This document shows positions 38,012 through 47,113 of a stretch of DNA of 51,215 nucleotides, piece after piece (the stretch's first letter is position 1; each line of letters begins with the position of its first letter). Below the pieces are notes generated by a model. The model did not search any database. It was not told the origin of the DNA and was given only the letters and a program-made list of their open reading frames with translations. Position numbers and translations under genes: made by a program. Location: positions 1 through 51,215 of IMG/VR virus record IMGVR_UViG_3300035698_028037, one strand, 5' to 3'. The DNA is from a virus.

Positions 38012-40509
38012 TGATCGAGCAGATAAATGATTCTACGTTCCGAGTCCCTATTGGGGACGAGTGGGCAGAGATTGGCAATGTAGATGCTGCCAAGTTCGAG
38101 CCTCATATTATGCTGCCCAGATGGGATGGTGAGTGTAATCTTAAACTGCTCTACCCTTCTACTAAGGATCCTGCTTTAGAGCTTTCTGGCGATAAAAAGA
38201 AACTTCAATGGCGGCTAGGTGATGTAGGCATAGATTGGTATGCTCTGCCCTCAAGTAATCAACATGATGGTGCTTTGGAGCAGGAGTTAGTACTTTTTGC
38301 TAGACCACCAAGTAACGTGATAAAGATTCCTTATGAAACCGATGGGCTAATCCTTTATCATCAGTTTGCTCTTACTGAGGATATGGAGATTTACAAGAGA
38401 GAGTTTGGAGAGGACGTTATTGTCACCGATACCAAAGTGACGAGCGCAGAAGGTCAAATTCTGCTTAAGAGGCCAGAGAACGTAGTTAATTCCATAGCCG
38501 TCTATCACTCTACTAAGAGAGGACATGAGATTGGTAAGAGTAACTACAAAGCTGGTAAAGCCTTCCACCTCTTCAGAGGGCTTGCTATAGATAGTGATGG
38601 ATGGGTAGCCTGGGTAGATAAGTTTCTTGATTCCGAACTTCATGAGATTAACTATGTGATACCTTACGACTTCTGGCTGGATGCTAAGTATCCTGTGTAT
38701 CACGCCACTGGGGAGACCTTTGGGATAACTGGGCAGGGAGGGTCAGATAGGATAACAACTGCCTTCGGATATCTCACTGGTGTCGATAGTTATACTCCCA
38801 CTAGTGCGGGAACTGGGACGAGTATGACTGCGTGGATAAAGGATAGTGGCGATAAAGTTAAGATGGCACTTTACAAGAATAGCGATGGGGTGCTTCAGAA
38901 TGGTACAGAGGAGGTAAGCGCTGATGCTGCCTATGCGGAGAAGTCCGCTAACTTTACGCCTAGTGATCCAGCAGTAATAACCGTTGCTTACGATCTAGCT
39001 ATCATAAGCAATGCCTTAGCGTATGTGGCGTATGATAATGGCGCTCAGGGAATTCAATGGAGTTCTGTGCATGGTCGTTATGATGATCCTTGGCCCAATC
39101 CGATTGAATGGACGAATTCCTCAAGCGATAATAAACATCTCTATTCCATCTATTGTACCTACACGCCAGGAGGGGAGACATATAATGAAAAGAATAGAGA
39201 GCAAGTCGTTCTGGGAGTAGTTGGTAGGAGTGATCTAGCGACATTCACTGATACGTCAAAGTCACAAACTATTCTTGGAATAGTCGATGAGGGTGACTTA
39301 ATGACCTTCCTCGATACGCTAAGGACACAGACTATCCTCAGTGTGATTGGCGAGGCTAGCTTAGCGACTTTCCTCGATATATCAAAGGAACAGATTGCCC
39401 TAGCAGCCATTGGTAAGTCAGAGCAGTTGGTCAAGGTCGAAGCTCGCGGACAAACCCTTCTCGCTACTATCAGTGAGAGTGACCTGGCGACCTTCTATGA
39501 GATAGGAAAGCTCTTAGTAGTGCTTGCCACATATTCAGGCAATGCCTATTCTCATTTCGATGAAACAGGGAAACTATTGGCAATTTTAGTAGCTCAGGAT
39601 AAAAGTGAGCAGATGACTAGGGTTGAGATCCGTGGACAGACTATCTTTGGAATGATTGACGAGAGTGATCTGGCAACCTTCTATGAGATAGGAAAGTCCC
39701 AGACGATGCTTGCCATATATTCTGGTGATGCATATACACTCTACATAGAGACAGAAAGACCACAAATAATATTGGTCGCTCCAGCAGAAATCGATCAGAT
39801 GACGAGGGTCGAGATATGTGAGCAGATTATGCTCGGGGTAGTCAGCGAAAGTGATCTTATGACATTTCTCGATATTTCAAAGTCGCAAACTGTCCTGGCT
39901 GTCATCAGCGAGAGCGATCTTGTGACGTTCCTTGAGATGCTGAAATCGCAAACCCTTCTGGGAGTCATTGGAAAGTCAGAGCAGCTAACCAATATTGAAA
40001 ATCGCGGACAGACTATCCTTGGAGTAATCAGCGAGATCAACTTGATGACATTCCTCGAGGTATTAGAGGAACAAATCACTCTAGCTACCATTAGTGAGAG
40101 TGAGTTTGTAACACGTTCTGAGACACAGAGACAACAGGTTGTCTTAGCAATCACTAACGAGAGCGACCTAATGACGTTCCTCGATATATTAAAGGAGCAG
40201 GTTACCTTAGCAATCACTAATAAGAGTGACCTAGCGACATTCCTCGATACGCTAAAGTCACAGATCATCCTGGTGGATATTAGTGAAAGCGATATAATAA
40301 CAGGAATACAGGTCTTCCTTGAGACCCATGAGCAAGTCATTCGTGCTATCCAGGCTTTCACGATGATTAAAATCATCCGTCATATGCATGTCCCATCTCG
40401 TGCTTATGATATGGGGAAAAGCCTGGAGGATTATAATCTAGGGCAAGTTCATAAGGGACATGCTTTGGGCAAAGACCGTGAGGATCATACTCTCGGAGAG
40501 GTAAAATGA
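38011..40509 (+). CDS. Large repeat-bearing structural protein (candidate head fibre)
   Basis: This is an 832-residue protein. Residues 1-250 form an N-terminal domain (TFRVPIGDEWAEIGNVDAAK). Residues about 250-390 form a jelly-roll-like domain (TTAFGYLTGVDSYTPTSAGT). From about residue 393 come roughly 18 repeats of 20-21 residues, such as SQTVLAVISESDLVTFLEML. The C-terminus is charged with a short LG-repeat (DMGKSLEDYNLGQVHKGHAL). The gene sits between capsid and connector genes, not with the tail fibre genes, which favours a capsid-attached fibre. No family is recognised. Confidence 0.7.
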   Translation: MIEQINDSTFRVPIGDEWAEIGNVDAAKFEPHIMLPRWDGECNLKLLYPSTKDPALELSGDKKKLQWRLGDVGIDWYALPSSNQHDGALEQELVLFARPPSNVIKIPYETDGLILYHQFALTEDMEIYKREFGEDVIVTDTKVTSAEGQILLKRPENVVNSIAVYHSTKRGHEIGKSNYKAGKAFHLFRGLAIDSDGWVAWVDKFLDSELHEINYVIPYDFWLDAKYPVYHATGETFGITGQGGSDRITTAFGYLTGVDSYTPTSAGTGTSMTAWIKDSGDKVKMALYKNSDGVLQNGTEEVSADAAYAEKSANFTPSDPAVITVAYDLAIISNALAYVAYDNGAQGIQWSSVHGRYDDPWPNPIEWTNSSSDNKHLYSIYCTYTPGGETYNEKNREQVVLGVVGRSDLATFTDTSKSQTILGIVDEGDLMTFLDTLRTQTILSVIGEASLATFLDISKEQIALAAIGKSEQLVKVEARGQTLLATISESDLATFYEIGKLLVVLATYSGNAYSHFDETGKLLAILVAQDKSEQMTRVEIRGQTIFGMIDESDLATFYEIGKSQTMLAIYSGDAYTLYIETERPQIILVAPAEIDQMTRVEICEQIMLGVVSESDLMTFLDISKSQTVLAVISESDLVTFLEMLKSQTLLGVIGKSEQLTNIENRGQTILGVISEINLMTFLEVLEEQITLATISESEFVTRSETQRQQVVLAITNESDLMTFLDILKEQVTLAITNKSDLATFLDTLKSQIILVDISESDIITGIQVFLETHEQVIRAIQAFTMIKIIRHMHVPSRAYDMGKSLEDYNLGQVHKGHALGKDREDHTLGEVK
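39193..40340 (+). repeat. About 18 degenerate 60-63-base coding repeats
   Basis: The units encode the pattern (S/E)Q-hydrophobic5-(I/V)-x-(E/K)-S-D-L-x-T-F-L-(D/E)-x3-K. Some copies keep ESDLMTFLDISK nearly unchanged; others (for example SGNAYSHFDETGK) have diverged. DNA identity between units is moderate, so this is an old, protein-level repeat rather than a recent expansion. Confidence 0.85.
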
Positions 40510-40510
40510 G

Positions 40511-41317
40511 ATGACTCTTTCAGCAACGGCGTTAGTAAATCTAACTCAGGCAAAGAACTATCTGAGAGTTGATGCAGCAGCTAGCCTCCATGTGGACGCT
40601 GAGTATGTCAGTGTCGGAGATGTCGGAGGAACCGTGGAGTTTGACCTTGCTAATATCCCAATTGAGGGTAGCCTGAAGCTCTATGTTGTCGATAGAGACC
40701 CAGCCTTACAAGTTGAAGATACCGATTTTACGATTAGTGGGTTGACTATCACCTTCACTGAAGCTCCAACTAGTGGCAAGGCAATAACTGCCAGCTACGA
40801 TCATGCAGCGGAGGACGATACCTTTGAAAGTTACGATGATGACTTACTTGAACGGCTCATCGTGGCTGCCACTAAAAAGTCTGAGGACTATACTGGGAGG
40901 GCTTTCATTCAACGAGAAATAGTTGAGACCCGCATAGGCGATGGCACCAAGACATTGAAGCTCTATAAGATGCCAGTGGACGATGTGACCAGCATAACTG
41001 TCGGTGGTGATGCTCTCATTGAGTGGAGTGAGAGACTTTCTATCGGAAGGATATATCATCTCATCGCCTGGGAGCTAGATGCGGAGATTATCATCACATA
41101 TGATGCAGGTTATGATACGGACAGAACAGTTACTCAAGCCTTAGTGCCTGATGCTGTGATTGCAGTGCTGATAGCAGTCGCTGCCTGGTATGAGAATAGG
41201 ATGGGAATCAAATCACAAAATATCTCAGGTATTGGATCTGTGGATTATGGTGACCTAGAAGGCTTGCCTGAGGCATCTAAGAGGAAGCTAGACTCACTAA
41301 GGGTGAGTGTGATATGA
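40511..41317 (+). CDS. Head-tail connector (gp6-like)
   Basis: This 268-residue protein is longer than usual. The N-terminus LTQAKNYLRVDA and later DDLLERLIVAATKKSEDYTG and ALVPDAVIAVLIAVAAWYEN are the split halves of the phage gp6-like connector. About 75 residues (SLHVDAEYVSVGDVGGTVEF and on) are inserted between them, with an Ig-like beta pattern. It sits on the portal ring to close the head. It overlaps the next gene by 4 bases. Confidence 0.85.
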   Translation: MTLSATALVNLTQAKNYLRVDAAASLHVDAEYVSVGDVGGTVEFDLANIPIEGSLKLYVVDRDPALQVEDTDFTISGLTITFTEAPTSGKAITASYDHAAEDDTFESYDDDLLERLIVAATKKSEDYTGRAFIQREIVETRIGDGTKTLKLYKMPVDDVTSITVGGDALIEWSERLSIGRIYHLIAWELDAEIIITYDAGYDTDRTVTQALVPDAVIAVLIAVAAWYENRMGIKSQNISGIGSVDYGDLEGLPEASKRKLDSLRVSVI

Positions 41318-41622
41318 TAGCAAATATGCTGAGAGATAAGGTAATAATACAATCGAGGACTGCAATAGCAGGTGCTCTCGGTGAAACTGTGATCTGGAAG
41401 CCAGTAGAGACACGACATGCTCGTGTTATTCCCTTGGATGCTAGAGCACAAATAGCTTATCAGCAGCTTCAGAGTCAGGTCAGTCACAAGGTCATATTCA
41501 GGGGTAGTATTAGTCTAAGCCTCGGTGATAACAGATTAATATGGAAGAATAAGACGTTGGAACCTGTGGAGCCCACTCAGGGAGTAAATAACACGATCAT
41601 AGTTATGTGCAAAGAGGTCTAA
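41314..41622 (+). CDS. Head-tail joining (head closure) protein
   Basis: The 102 residues match the SPP1 gp16/HK97-type closure family: MLRDKVIIQSRTAIAGALGE, VIPLDARAQIAYQQLQSQVS, HKVIFRG and LEPVEPTQGVNNTIIVMCKE. It binds below the connector. Its ATG overlaps the stop of the connector gene. Confidence 0.85.
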   Translation: MIANMLRDKVIIQSRTAIAGALGETVIWKPVETRHARVIPLDARAQIAYQQLQSQVSHKVIFRGSISLSLGDNRLIWKNKTLEPVEPTQGVNNTIIVMCKEV

Positions 41623-41623
41623 G

Positions 41624-42040
41624 ATGCAAGGGAATGAAATGAAGCTCGTGTTTCATACTGAGGAGGTAGTTAAGTCCATTAATGATGCTGCTAGCCAGAG
41701 GATGTCAGAGGCAGTGAATGTGGTGAGGAATACTGTGCTGGAGACTCTAAGTGGCAGTAGATCAGGTCGGACATATAAGGTGCCAGGAACGCAACGTGAT
41801 TATACTGCGAGCGCACCTGGAGAGTCACCAGCTACAGCTACGAGTGGATTGAAACAATCAGTCAAAACAGCGATCGAGGGTGAAGATAAGACGATAGTCG
41901 GGAAAGTCGGGACAAACGAGAAATATGGTCTGATGCTGGAGTTTGGCACTCGTGATATGTCACCGAGACCGTGGCTAAAACCGAGCTTCGAGAAAGCTTC
42001 AGATATGGTGAAATCTATCTTCTCGAGGAAGTGGTTCTGA
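41624..42040 (+). CDS. HK97 gp10-like neck/tail protein
   Basis: This 138-residue protein shows GRTYKVPGTQRDYTASAPGE, GKVGTNEKYGLMLEFGT and SPRPWLKPSFEKA. These are diagnostic of the HK97-gp10 family of tail-completion proteins. AGAGGT precedes the ATG, and the stop overlaps the next ATG. Confidence 0.9.
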   Translation: MQGNEMKLVFHTEEVVKSINDAASQRMSEAVNVVRNTVLETLSGSRSGRTYKVPGTQRDYTASAPGESPATATSGLKQSVKTAIEGEDKTIVGKVGTNEKYGLMLEFGTRDMSPRPWLKPSFEKASDMVKSIFSRKWF

Positions 42041-42468
42041 TGGATACGCAAGCTAGTCTGCTTACCTATCTGTATGGCATCCTCACGGGCAGTGATGCTC
42101 TCAAGGATGCAATGAGTGATCCTGTGAGGGTTTATCTCGCGTGGGCAGTGCCAGACGCAGTATTTCCATATCTAGTCTATCGGATTGATATATCACCACA
42201 GGAATTCTTCCCTATGCGACAAGGAACTCTTTATCTTGATATATGGAGTGATAGCCCCAATGCCAGTGAGATAATGGCGATCAGGAAATTGATCGTCGGT
42301 CTGCTGGATGAGCTTGCACCTGCGACTGATGAGATCACAGGTGGAAGACTATGGATACAGACAGAAGGCCTTGTTCCTGAGAGCGAGCAGGGAATATGGC
42401 ATTATGCGACAATGTGGAATCTGAGATACTACCGGAAAGCTGAGGTGACGGACATTATGAGCAGGTAA
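42040..42468 (+). CDS. Tail terminator/completion protein (DUF3168-like)
   Basis: The 142-residue product starts at the ATG at 42040 (TGATG overlap with the previous stop). It has LLTYLYGILTGSDALKDAMS, FPYLVYRIDISPQ and LYLDIWSDSPNASEIMAIRK, the layout of DUF3168/minor tail-terminator proteins. It caps the tail tube at the head end. Confidence 0.8.
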   Translation: MDTQASLLTYLYGILTGSDALKDAMSDPVRVYLAWAVPDAVFPYLVYRIDISPQEFFPMRQGTLYLDIWSDSPNASEIMAIRKLIVGLLDELAPATDEITGGRLWIQTEGLVPESEQGIWHYATMWNLRYYRKAEVTDIMSR

Positions 42469-42508
42469 TAATTCGAGATGAGATCAGAATAAGCATGGAG
42501 GTAAGATA

Positions 42509-43081
42509 ATGGCAGTCGTAAAGCATGGCGTAAGCGCGAACACTCCAGATCGCATCGTAATTGACGCAGGCGCAGTCTATGTAGGGGCAGATGCGAACGC
42601 AGGCGCTCCAGCAGGAGCAGGTACTCTATTGGGTGCGACCAAGGGTGGAAACGTCTTTGAGATCAATCGCACCATAAAGCGTATTGATCCTGATGGAGCA
42701 AAAGGGCCGGTAAAGGGATTCAGGCGGATAGAAGAGGTTATCGCCACTCTGACAGTGAACCTGATAGAGATTACTGAGGCGAATTTGATCATGGCATTGG
42801 CAGGTTCAGCAGCTGATAGCCATGTGATAACTGGCGATGAGCTTGAGCATAGTGGTGGCACCGATGACTACCTGGATAGTGTAGCCATCGTTGGAACCAT
42901 AACTGGTTTCGATGGCACTAGTGCACCCATCATCTGTAGGCTCCTGAACTGTTTGGTTGATGGACCATTCAATCTTAGCATGAATCCCAAGGATGAGGCC
43001 GTCCTCACGATGGTGTTCACAGCACACTTCGCAGCTGATGCCCTTGACACAGAGCCTTGGAACATCACATACCCTAGCTAA
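42509..43081 (+). CDS. Major tail tube protein, short paralogue
   Basis: This 190-residue protein shares its N-terminus (MAVVKHGVSANTPDRIVIDA, GTLLGATKGGN) and C-terminus (YLDSVAIVGTITG, MNPKDEAVLTMVFTAH, DTEPWNITYPS) with the following 414-residue gene. The conserved AKGPVKGFRRIEEVIATL segment is typical of phage tail tube proteins. ATGGAGGT precedes the ATG. The short form probably builds the tube. Confidence 0.82.
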   Translation: MAVVKHGVSANTPDRIVIDAGAVYVGADANAGAPAGAGTLLGATKGGNVFEINRTIKRIDPDGAKGPVKGFRRIEEVIATLTVNLIEITEANLIMALAGSAADSHVITGDELEHSGGTDDYLDSVAIVGTITGFDGTSAPIICRLLNCLVDGPFNLSMNPKDEAVLTMVFTAHFAADALDTEPWNITYPS

Positions 43082-43087
43082 TGAGAC

Positions 43088-43133
43088 ATATCCTAGATGA
43101 ATGGGATATGGAATATGAGGGCATCGTTCCCTC
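43088..43133 (+). promoter_or_regulatory. Two small hairpins between the tail tube paralogues
   Basis: ATATCC/GGATAT (43088-43093, 43104-43109) and GAGGG/CCCTC (43117-43121, 43129-43133) are consecutive perfect stems before the GAAGGAGGT of the second tube gene. They could set the relative expression of the two paralogues. Confidence 0.5.
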
Positions 43134-43148
43134 GAAGGAGGTAAAATC

Positions 43149-44393
43149 ATGGCAGTCGCAAAACATGGTGTAGGAGCGGATAGTCCTGATAGGCTGCTGA
43201 TTGATGCTGGTGCTGTCTACTTCGGCTTCCTCAGCGTTGATAACCCTGGCACGCTCTTGGGAGCAACTAGGGGTGGGAATTCCTTTGAACTTGCTAGGAC
43301 TATCAGACGCATAGAAGCTGATGGGGCGAAAGGGCCAGTCAAAGGACTCAGAAGGATCGAAGAGGTCGTAGCCACTATCAAAGCGAACATGTTGGAGATG
43401 ACCGCAGAGAACCTGAGGCTCGCAATAGCTGATGCTATATACGCTTCAGGCATGAGTACGGTCGGGTCGACGGCTCAAGGTACTGGCAATACCGCTCAGA
43501 AGCTATTCCAGCTTGGTTTGCTCATAGATGATTGTGAGCTCACTTGGGGAGAGCAGGAAATAGGGAGCGTTACGGATTCAGAGGATAATGCTGTCTTCGT
43601 AACAGAGACTGCTTCTGCCAAGTTCGTGGTAGAAGCTGGTGCATCAGCTGGTCTCCTAGGTTCCATCGAGGTCAATTTGGTTGGAAATACTCTTGACGAT
43701 TATGAGTTCCTCGGCATATGGGTCAAGAGTAGCATAGCCATCAGACCTGGTCAACTCCAAATAATGCTGAGCACGTCAGTAAATTGTGCGACTCCAGAAG
43801 TCACTATAGACCTCCCAGCAATACCAGCGGCTGCCTGGACGATGTGTATGGTTCCAGCGGACTTCTCGGGCTGCACGGGTGAGACGATGATTTCGCTGGG
43901 GATATCCCAGACGGTAGACCTTGGAGCATTCGACCTGAATCTTGATCAGGTTATGGCAGCTCATGGTAGGCTTGAGACGAACAGCGAGACCATACTAGTT
44001 GATGACGTTGAGCAGACCAGGTACACTGACTATACGATGGACTACGACAAGGGGCAAATTCAGTTTGAAAGTGCTCCTGGTGCTGTAGTGGTCAAAGCCG
44101 CTTATGAACATCGTACCATCTCAACCAATGCAGTCATAAGTGGTGAGACAACTGAGCTTGATAAGTACAATATCAAGGATGCTGCCTACCTTGATAGTGT
44201 GGCCATTGTGGGAACGATCTCTGGCAAAACTAACCCGATCATCGCTAAGATTACCAATGCCTTGTGTGATGCTGGATTCAATCTCGGGATGTCACCTAAG
44301 GATGAGGCAGTAGTCGAGCTAACATTTACCGGTCATTATGCGGTCGCAGACCTGGATACTGAGCCCTGGTCGGTTACATATCCAGCTAGTTAG
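43149..44393 (+). CDS. Tail tube paralogue with a ~220-residue inserted domain
   Basis: This 414-residue protein has ends that match the 190-residue paralogue (MAVAKHGVGADSPDRLLIDA, GAKGPVKGLRRIEEVVATI, YLDSVAIVGTISG, MSPKDEAVVELTFTGHYAVA). Between residues about 100 and 330 a beta-sandwich-like domain is inserted (CELTWGEQEIGSV, EFLGIWVKSSIAIRPGQLQI). It may be displayed on the tail surface, like the Ig domains of other tail tubes. AAGGAGGT precedes the ATG. Confidence 0.8.
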   Translation: MAVAKHGVGADSPDRLLIDAGAVYFGFLSVDNPGTLLGATRGGNSFELARTIRRIEADGAKGPVKGLRRIEEVVATIKANMLEMTAENLRLAIADAIYASGMSTVGSTAQGTGNTAQKLFQLGLLIDDCELTWGEQEIGSVTDSEDNAVFVTETASAKFVVEAGASAGLLGSIEVNLVGNTLDDYEFLGIWVKSSIAIRPGQLQIMLSTSVNCATPEVTIDLPAIPAAAWTMCMVPADFSGCTGETMISLGISQTVDLGAFDLNLDQVMAAHGRLETNSETILVDDVEQTRYTDYTMDYDKGQIQFESAPGAVVVKAAYEHRTISTNAVISGETTELDKYNIKDAAYLDSVAIVGTISGKTNPIIAKITNALCDAGFNLGMSPKDEAVVELTFTGHYAVADLDTEPWSVTYPAS

Positions 44394-44418
44394 GCGCAAT
44401 AATCTAAGGAGGAGATCA

Positions 44419-44772
44419 TTGGAAGAGCTCAATATGAGGCCATTACAGGTCAAGGATGTCTTTACTGTAGCTCGGATGCTTGGCAAGATCACCAAAGGAG
44501 CACGATCGGAATTGGCTACTGCATTGACAAGCAAGAAGAAAGCTAACCCGACCGAAATCGGTATGGCATTGTTCCAGAGTGTCTTCATTGAAGCCGAAGA
44601 GGATCTGAAGGTATGGCTCGCGGACTTGATAAGTAAGGAAGTTGGTGAGTTTGAGGCGATGCCACCAAATACGGTGTTGGATATCGTTGAGAAACTGGTT
44701 GCTCAGGAGGGTATAGGGGATTTTTTCGCCAAGGCCTCGCAGCTAGCGACCAAGCTTACAGAGAAAAGCTAG
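44419..44772 (+). CDS. Tail assembly chaperone, zero-frame product (G-like)
   Basis: This 117-residue protein starts at TTG 44419, chosen because AGGAGG lies 7 bases upstream; an ATG at 44434 would be shorter. It is helical (MRPLQVKDVFTVARMLGKIT, TEIGMALFQSVFIEAEEDLK). Near its end, GDFF is encoded by a slippery run (UUUUUUC at 44721-44727). It helps assemble the tail tube on the tape measure protein. Confidence 0.85.
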   Translation: MEELNMRPLQVKDVFTVARMLGKITKGARSELATALTSKKKANPTEIGMALFQSVFIEAEEDLKVWLADLISKEVGEFEAMPPNTVLDIVEKLVAQEGIGDFFAKASQLATKLTEKS

Positions 44773-44780
44773 ATGAGGCC
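44721..44780 (+). promoter_or_regulatory. Programmed -1 frameshift signal
   Basis: T TTT TTC (44721-44727) is a canonical X-XXY-YYZ slippery heptamer in the zero frame of the G-like gene. Five bases downstream, GGCCTC (44733-44738) pairs with GAGGCC (44775-44780), and inside it CTAGC (44743-44747) pairs with GCTAG (44768-44772). This is the expected stimulatory stem. Confidence 0.88.
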
Positions 44781-45113
44781 ATCGATCTAATCCAAGCAAG
44801 ATATGGCTGGACTGATGGAATCATTGATGATCTGCTATTCAGCCGCTTCTTGGGATTAGTGAAGCTGCTAGCAATAATTCGTGAAAAGGAAGGCAAGGAC
44901 AGGCTCATCCAGAGCGCATTCATAGGGTTCCAACTCGGTGCTGGAGGTGATAAGACTTTTGGAGCGTATCTGGAGTCCTGGGGATTGATGGAGGGGATAG
45001 GTATGACTCCATCTCCTGTGAAGGATTCTGAGCGAGTAGGTGAATTAGATGCGAAGGCAGCGATAGCCAAGGCAGAGGGAATCTTAAAGGCGGCGAGAGA
45101 GAAACGATCATGA
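44727..45113 (+). CDS. Tail assembly chaperone, frameshifted extension (T part of GT-like fusion)
   Basis: After a -1 shift at 44727 the frame is open to 45113 with no start of its own before the conserved part. It reads YREKLDEAIDLIQARYGWTD, DDLLFSRFLGLVKLLAIIRE and a basic end, the classical second-frame pattern of siphovirus chaperones. The fusion would have 231 residues. The stop overlaps the start of the tape measure gene by 4 bases. Confidence 0.85.
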   Translation, partial: RQGLAASDQAYREKLDEAIDLIQARYGWTDGIIDDLLFSRFLGLVKLLAIIREKEGKDRLIQSAFIGFQLGAGGDKTFGAYLESWGLMEGIGMTPSPVKDSERVGELDAKAAIAKAEGILKAAREKRS

Positions 45114-47113
45114 ATGTATTCGAGCTTGTAGGCAACCTCAGCCTAGAGGGCGCAGGTAAGGTCGATCAGCAGCTGGCCAAGCTTGAGAAGAATACACAAA
45201 AACTCCAGAAAGGCATGAAGATAGCAGGTGCGGCTTTCACTGCTTTTGGTGTTGCTGGCCTTGCTATCATCCAATCAACTAAGAAAATAAATGCTCAACT
45301 CGGAGTGACTGCGATTAACCTTGGTATTACTACCAAAGAGATACGAGATCTCACACTCGCAACCACTAATGTCACCTTCCCAATCGAAGAGGTCGCTAAG
45401 ACCTTTGATCTGTTGTCTCGTGCTGGAGTTAAGGATCAGAAGGTTCTGAAGGATACAGCGACAGCATTCGATACCTTGGGAGATGCTCTTGGTATACCTG
45501 CCAGTATAGTGACCGCTCAGTTAATCCCTGCGATGAAGACATTCAATATCTCAGCGGAAGAGATGGCTGGTAAGACAGATTCATTAACTTGGCTCTTTAG
45601 GAATACGACGGTCAACCTAGAAGACTTCAATAGGATGGTAGGCTATACTACTCCTGAGCTTGTTGAGATGGGACTGACTACGGAGGACATGATAGCTATC
45701 CTAGCTGAGTTGGAGGATCAAGGCTATTCTGGCGAGGTAATGACCAGGGAGTTTAGGAAGGCCGTGACTCTTGCCACGGAGGAGCAGATACCACTTAATG
45801 AAGCCCTTGGCATCTCAACAGAGAAGCTCGACTCATATAAGATAGAACTAGAAGGTGCGACAGGGCTCACCCAGGAATATGCCGATGTAGCGAACGAACA
45901 ATATACTATCATGGATGGGCTAAAGCAAAAGTGGAGCGAGATGACTTTGGGCGCTAGTGGTTTCCTTGAGCCTATGGAACCATTGTTAGCTGGTATGACC
46001 GCTCTGGGACCAGTTATGATAGGATTAGGCAGTTCGACGAAGGTTATGGCAGTAGCTGTAAGATTGCTTGGTCGTACCACGAAGACAGCATTGGGAGTGT
46101 TCGGGGCAATCCTGATAGCGTTAGGGATCCTTGCGACGGTTCTATTGAGCAACAAAGATGTGGTAGATTCACTCAGGAATGCATTCTCTAAAATCTTGGA
46201 TGCTGTCACACCAGTTATAGAAATATTCTCGGAGCTATTCACCGAGCTTATGGAGTCCCTCAAACCTGCTCTAGAGACTCTGATGGAGGCGTTTGGTGGG
46301 ATAATAGCACAGGTAGGGGAAGTCCTGACTGATACCTTGATAACACTCATAGAAGATGTACTAGTCCCATTGGCTGAGATGTTTGCTAACGTGATAAAGG
46401 AGATAATGCCTCTTATAGCGGAGGTTCTGCCTGTCCTTATCGACCTTTTCATGGAAGTTTTCAACGCGATCATGCCAATAGTCGAGGTCTTACTAGAAGT
46501 CGCAACCACGATAATCGGGAAGGTCATGCCTGCTTTCACCAAGATAGTAGGAATGATGACGAATATCCTTAAGCCTGCATTGAAAGGATTGGTTACAATC
46601 ATAACTGGCGTTCGGGATGCATTCGTAGCAGCAAAGGATTGGGTCATAGAAAAATGGCAAGCTGTCATAGATTTCTTCAAAGGCATTCCAGATAAGATCA
46701 AATCTGCCTTTTCAACGGTCACGAATATCATCCTCTCACCATTCCGTGCAGCTTTACATGGCCTAGAGGTAGCTATTAATTGGCTCATACGGCAGATGAA
46801 CAAGATCAATTTCAGTATCCCTGACTGGGTGCCAAAAATAGGTGGTAAATCATTCGGTATAGACATACCTGAGATTTCTCTACCCACCTTTGAACATGGC
46901 GGTATTATCCCTGAACCGACGCTACTCTACGGATTGAAGTCGCAACGTGCATATGCCATAGCGGGAGAGAAAGGCGTAGAATATGTATCGCCTTCTGGGC
47001 CATCAGTTGCCATTTATATCAATGAAATGAATGTGAGAGACGATAGGGATATCGAACGTGTAGCAGATGCACTGGTTCGTAAAATCCGACTAAGAACAGG
47101 AGCAGCGATGTAA
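45110..47113 (+). CDS. Tape measure protein
   Basis: This 667-residue protein has an N-terminal tail-tape domain (LAKLEKNTQKLQKGMKIAGA, LGVTAINLGITTKEIRDLTL, TVNLEDFNRMVGYTTPELVE). Hydrophobic segments follow (GVFGAILIALGILATVLLSN), then long amphipathic helices, then an end with FEHGGIIPEPTLLYG and AIAGEKGVEYVSP. By the usual rule of about 1.5 angstrom per residue the tail would be about 100 nm long. Confidence 0.93.
   Translation: MNVFELVGNLSLEGAGKVDQQLAKLEKNTQKLQKGMKIAGAAFTAFGVAGLAIIQSTKKINAQLGVTAINLGITTKEIRDLTLATTNVTFPIEEVAKTFDLLSRAGVKDQKVLKDTATAFDTLGDALGIPASIVTAQLIPAMKTFNISAEEMAGKTDSLTWLFRNTTVNLEDFNRMVGYTTPELVEMGLTTEDMIAILAELEDQGYSGEVMTREFRKAVTLATEEQIPLNEALGISTEKLDSYKIELEGATGLTQEYADVANEQYTIMDGLKQKWSEMTLGASGFLEPMEPLLAGMTALGPVMIGLGSSTKVMAVAVRLLGRTTKTALGVFGAILIALGILATVLLSNKDVVDSLRNAFSKILDAVTPVIEIFSELFTELMESLKPALETLMEAFGGIIAQVGEVLTDTLITLIEDVLVPLAEMFANVIKEIMPLIAEVLPVLIDLFMEVFNAIMPIVEVLLEVATTIIGKVMPAFTKIVGMMTNILKPALKGLVTIITGVRDAFVAAKDWVIEKWQAVIDFFKGIPDKIKSAFSTVTNIILSPFRAALHGLEVAINWLIRQMNKINFSIPDWVPKIGGKSFGIDIPEISLPTFEHGGIIPEPTLLYGLKSQRAYAIAGEKGVEYVSPSGPSVAIYINEMNVRDDRDIERVADALVRKIRLRTGAAM

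Noticed and set aside
39193-40340. CRISPR-like array
   Set aside because: Repeats are contiguous, in frame and protein-level; there are no spacers.
45724-46887. 387-codon minus-strand frame inside the tape measure gene
   Set aside because: It is antisense to a clear structural gene, with Ser/Thr/Ile-rich shadow composition and no ribosome site or operon context.
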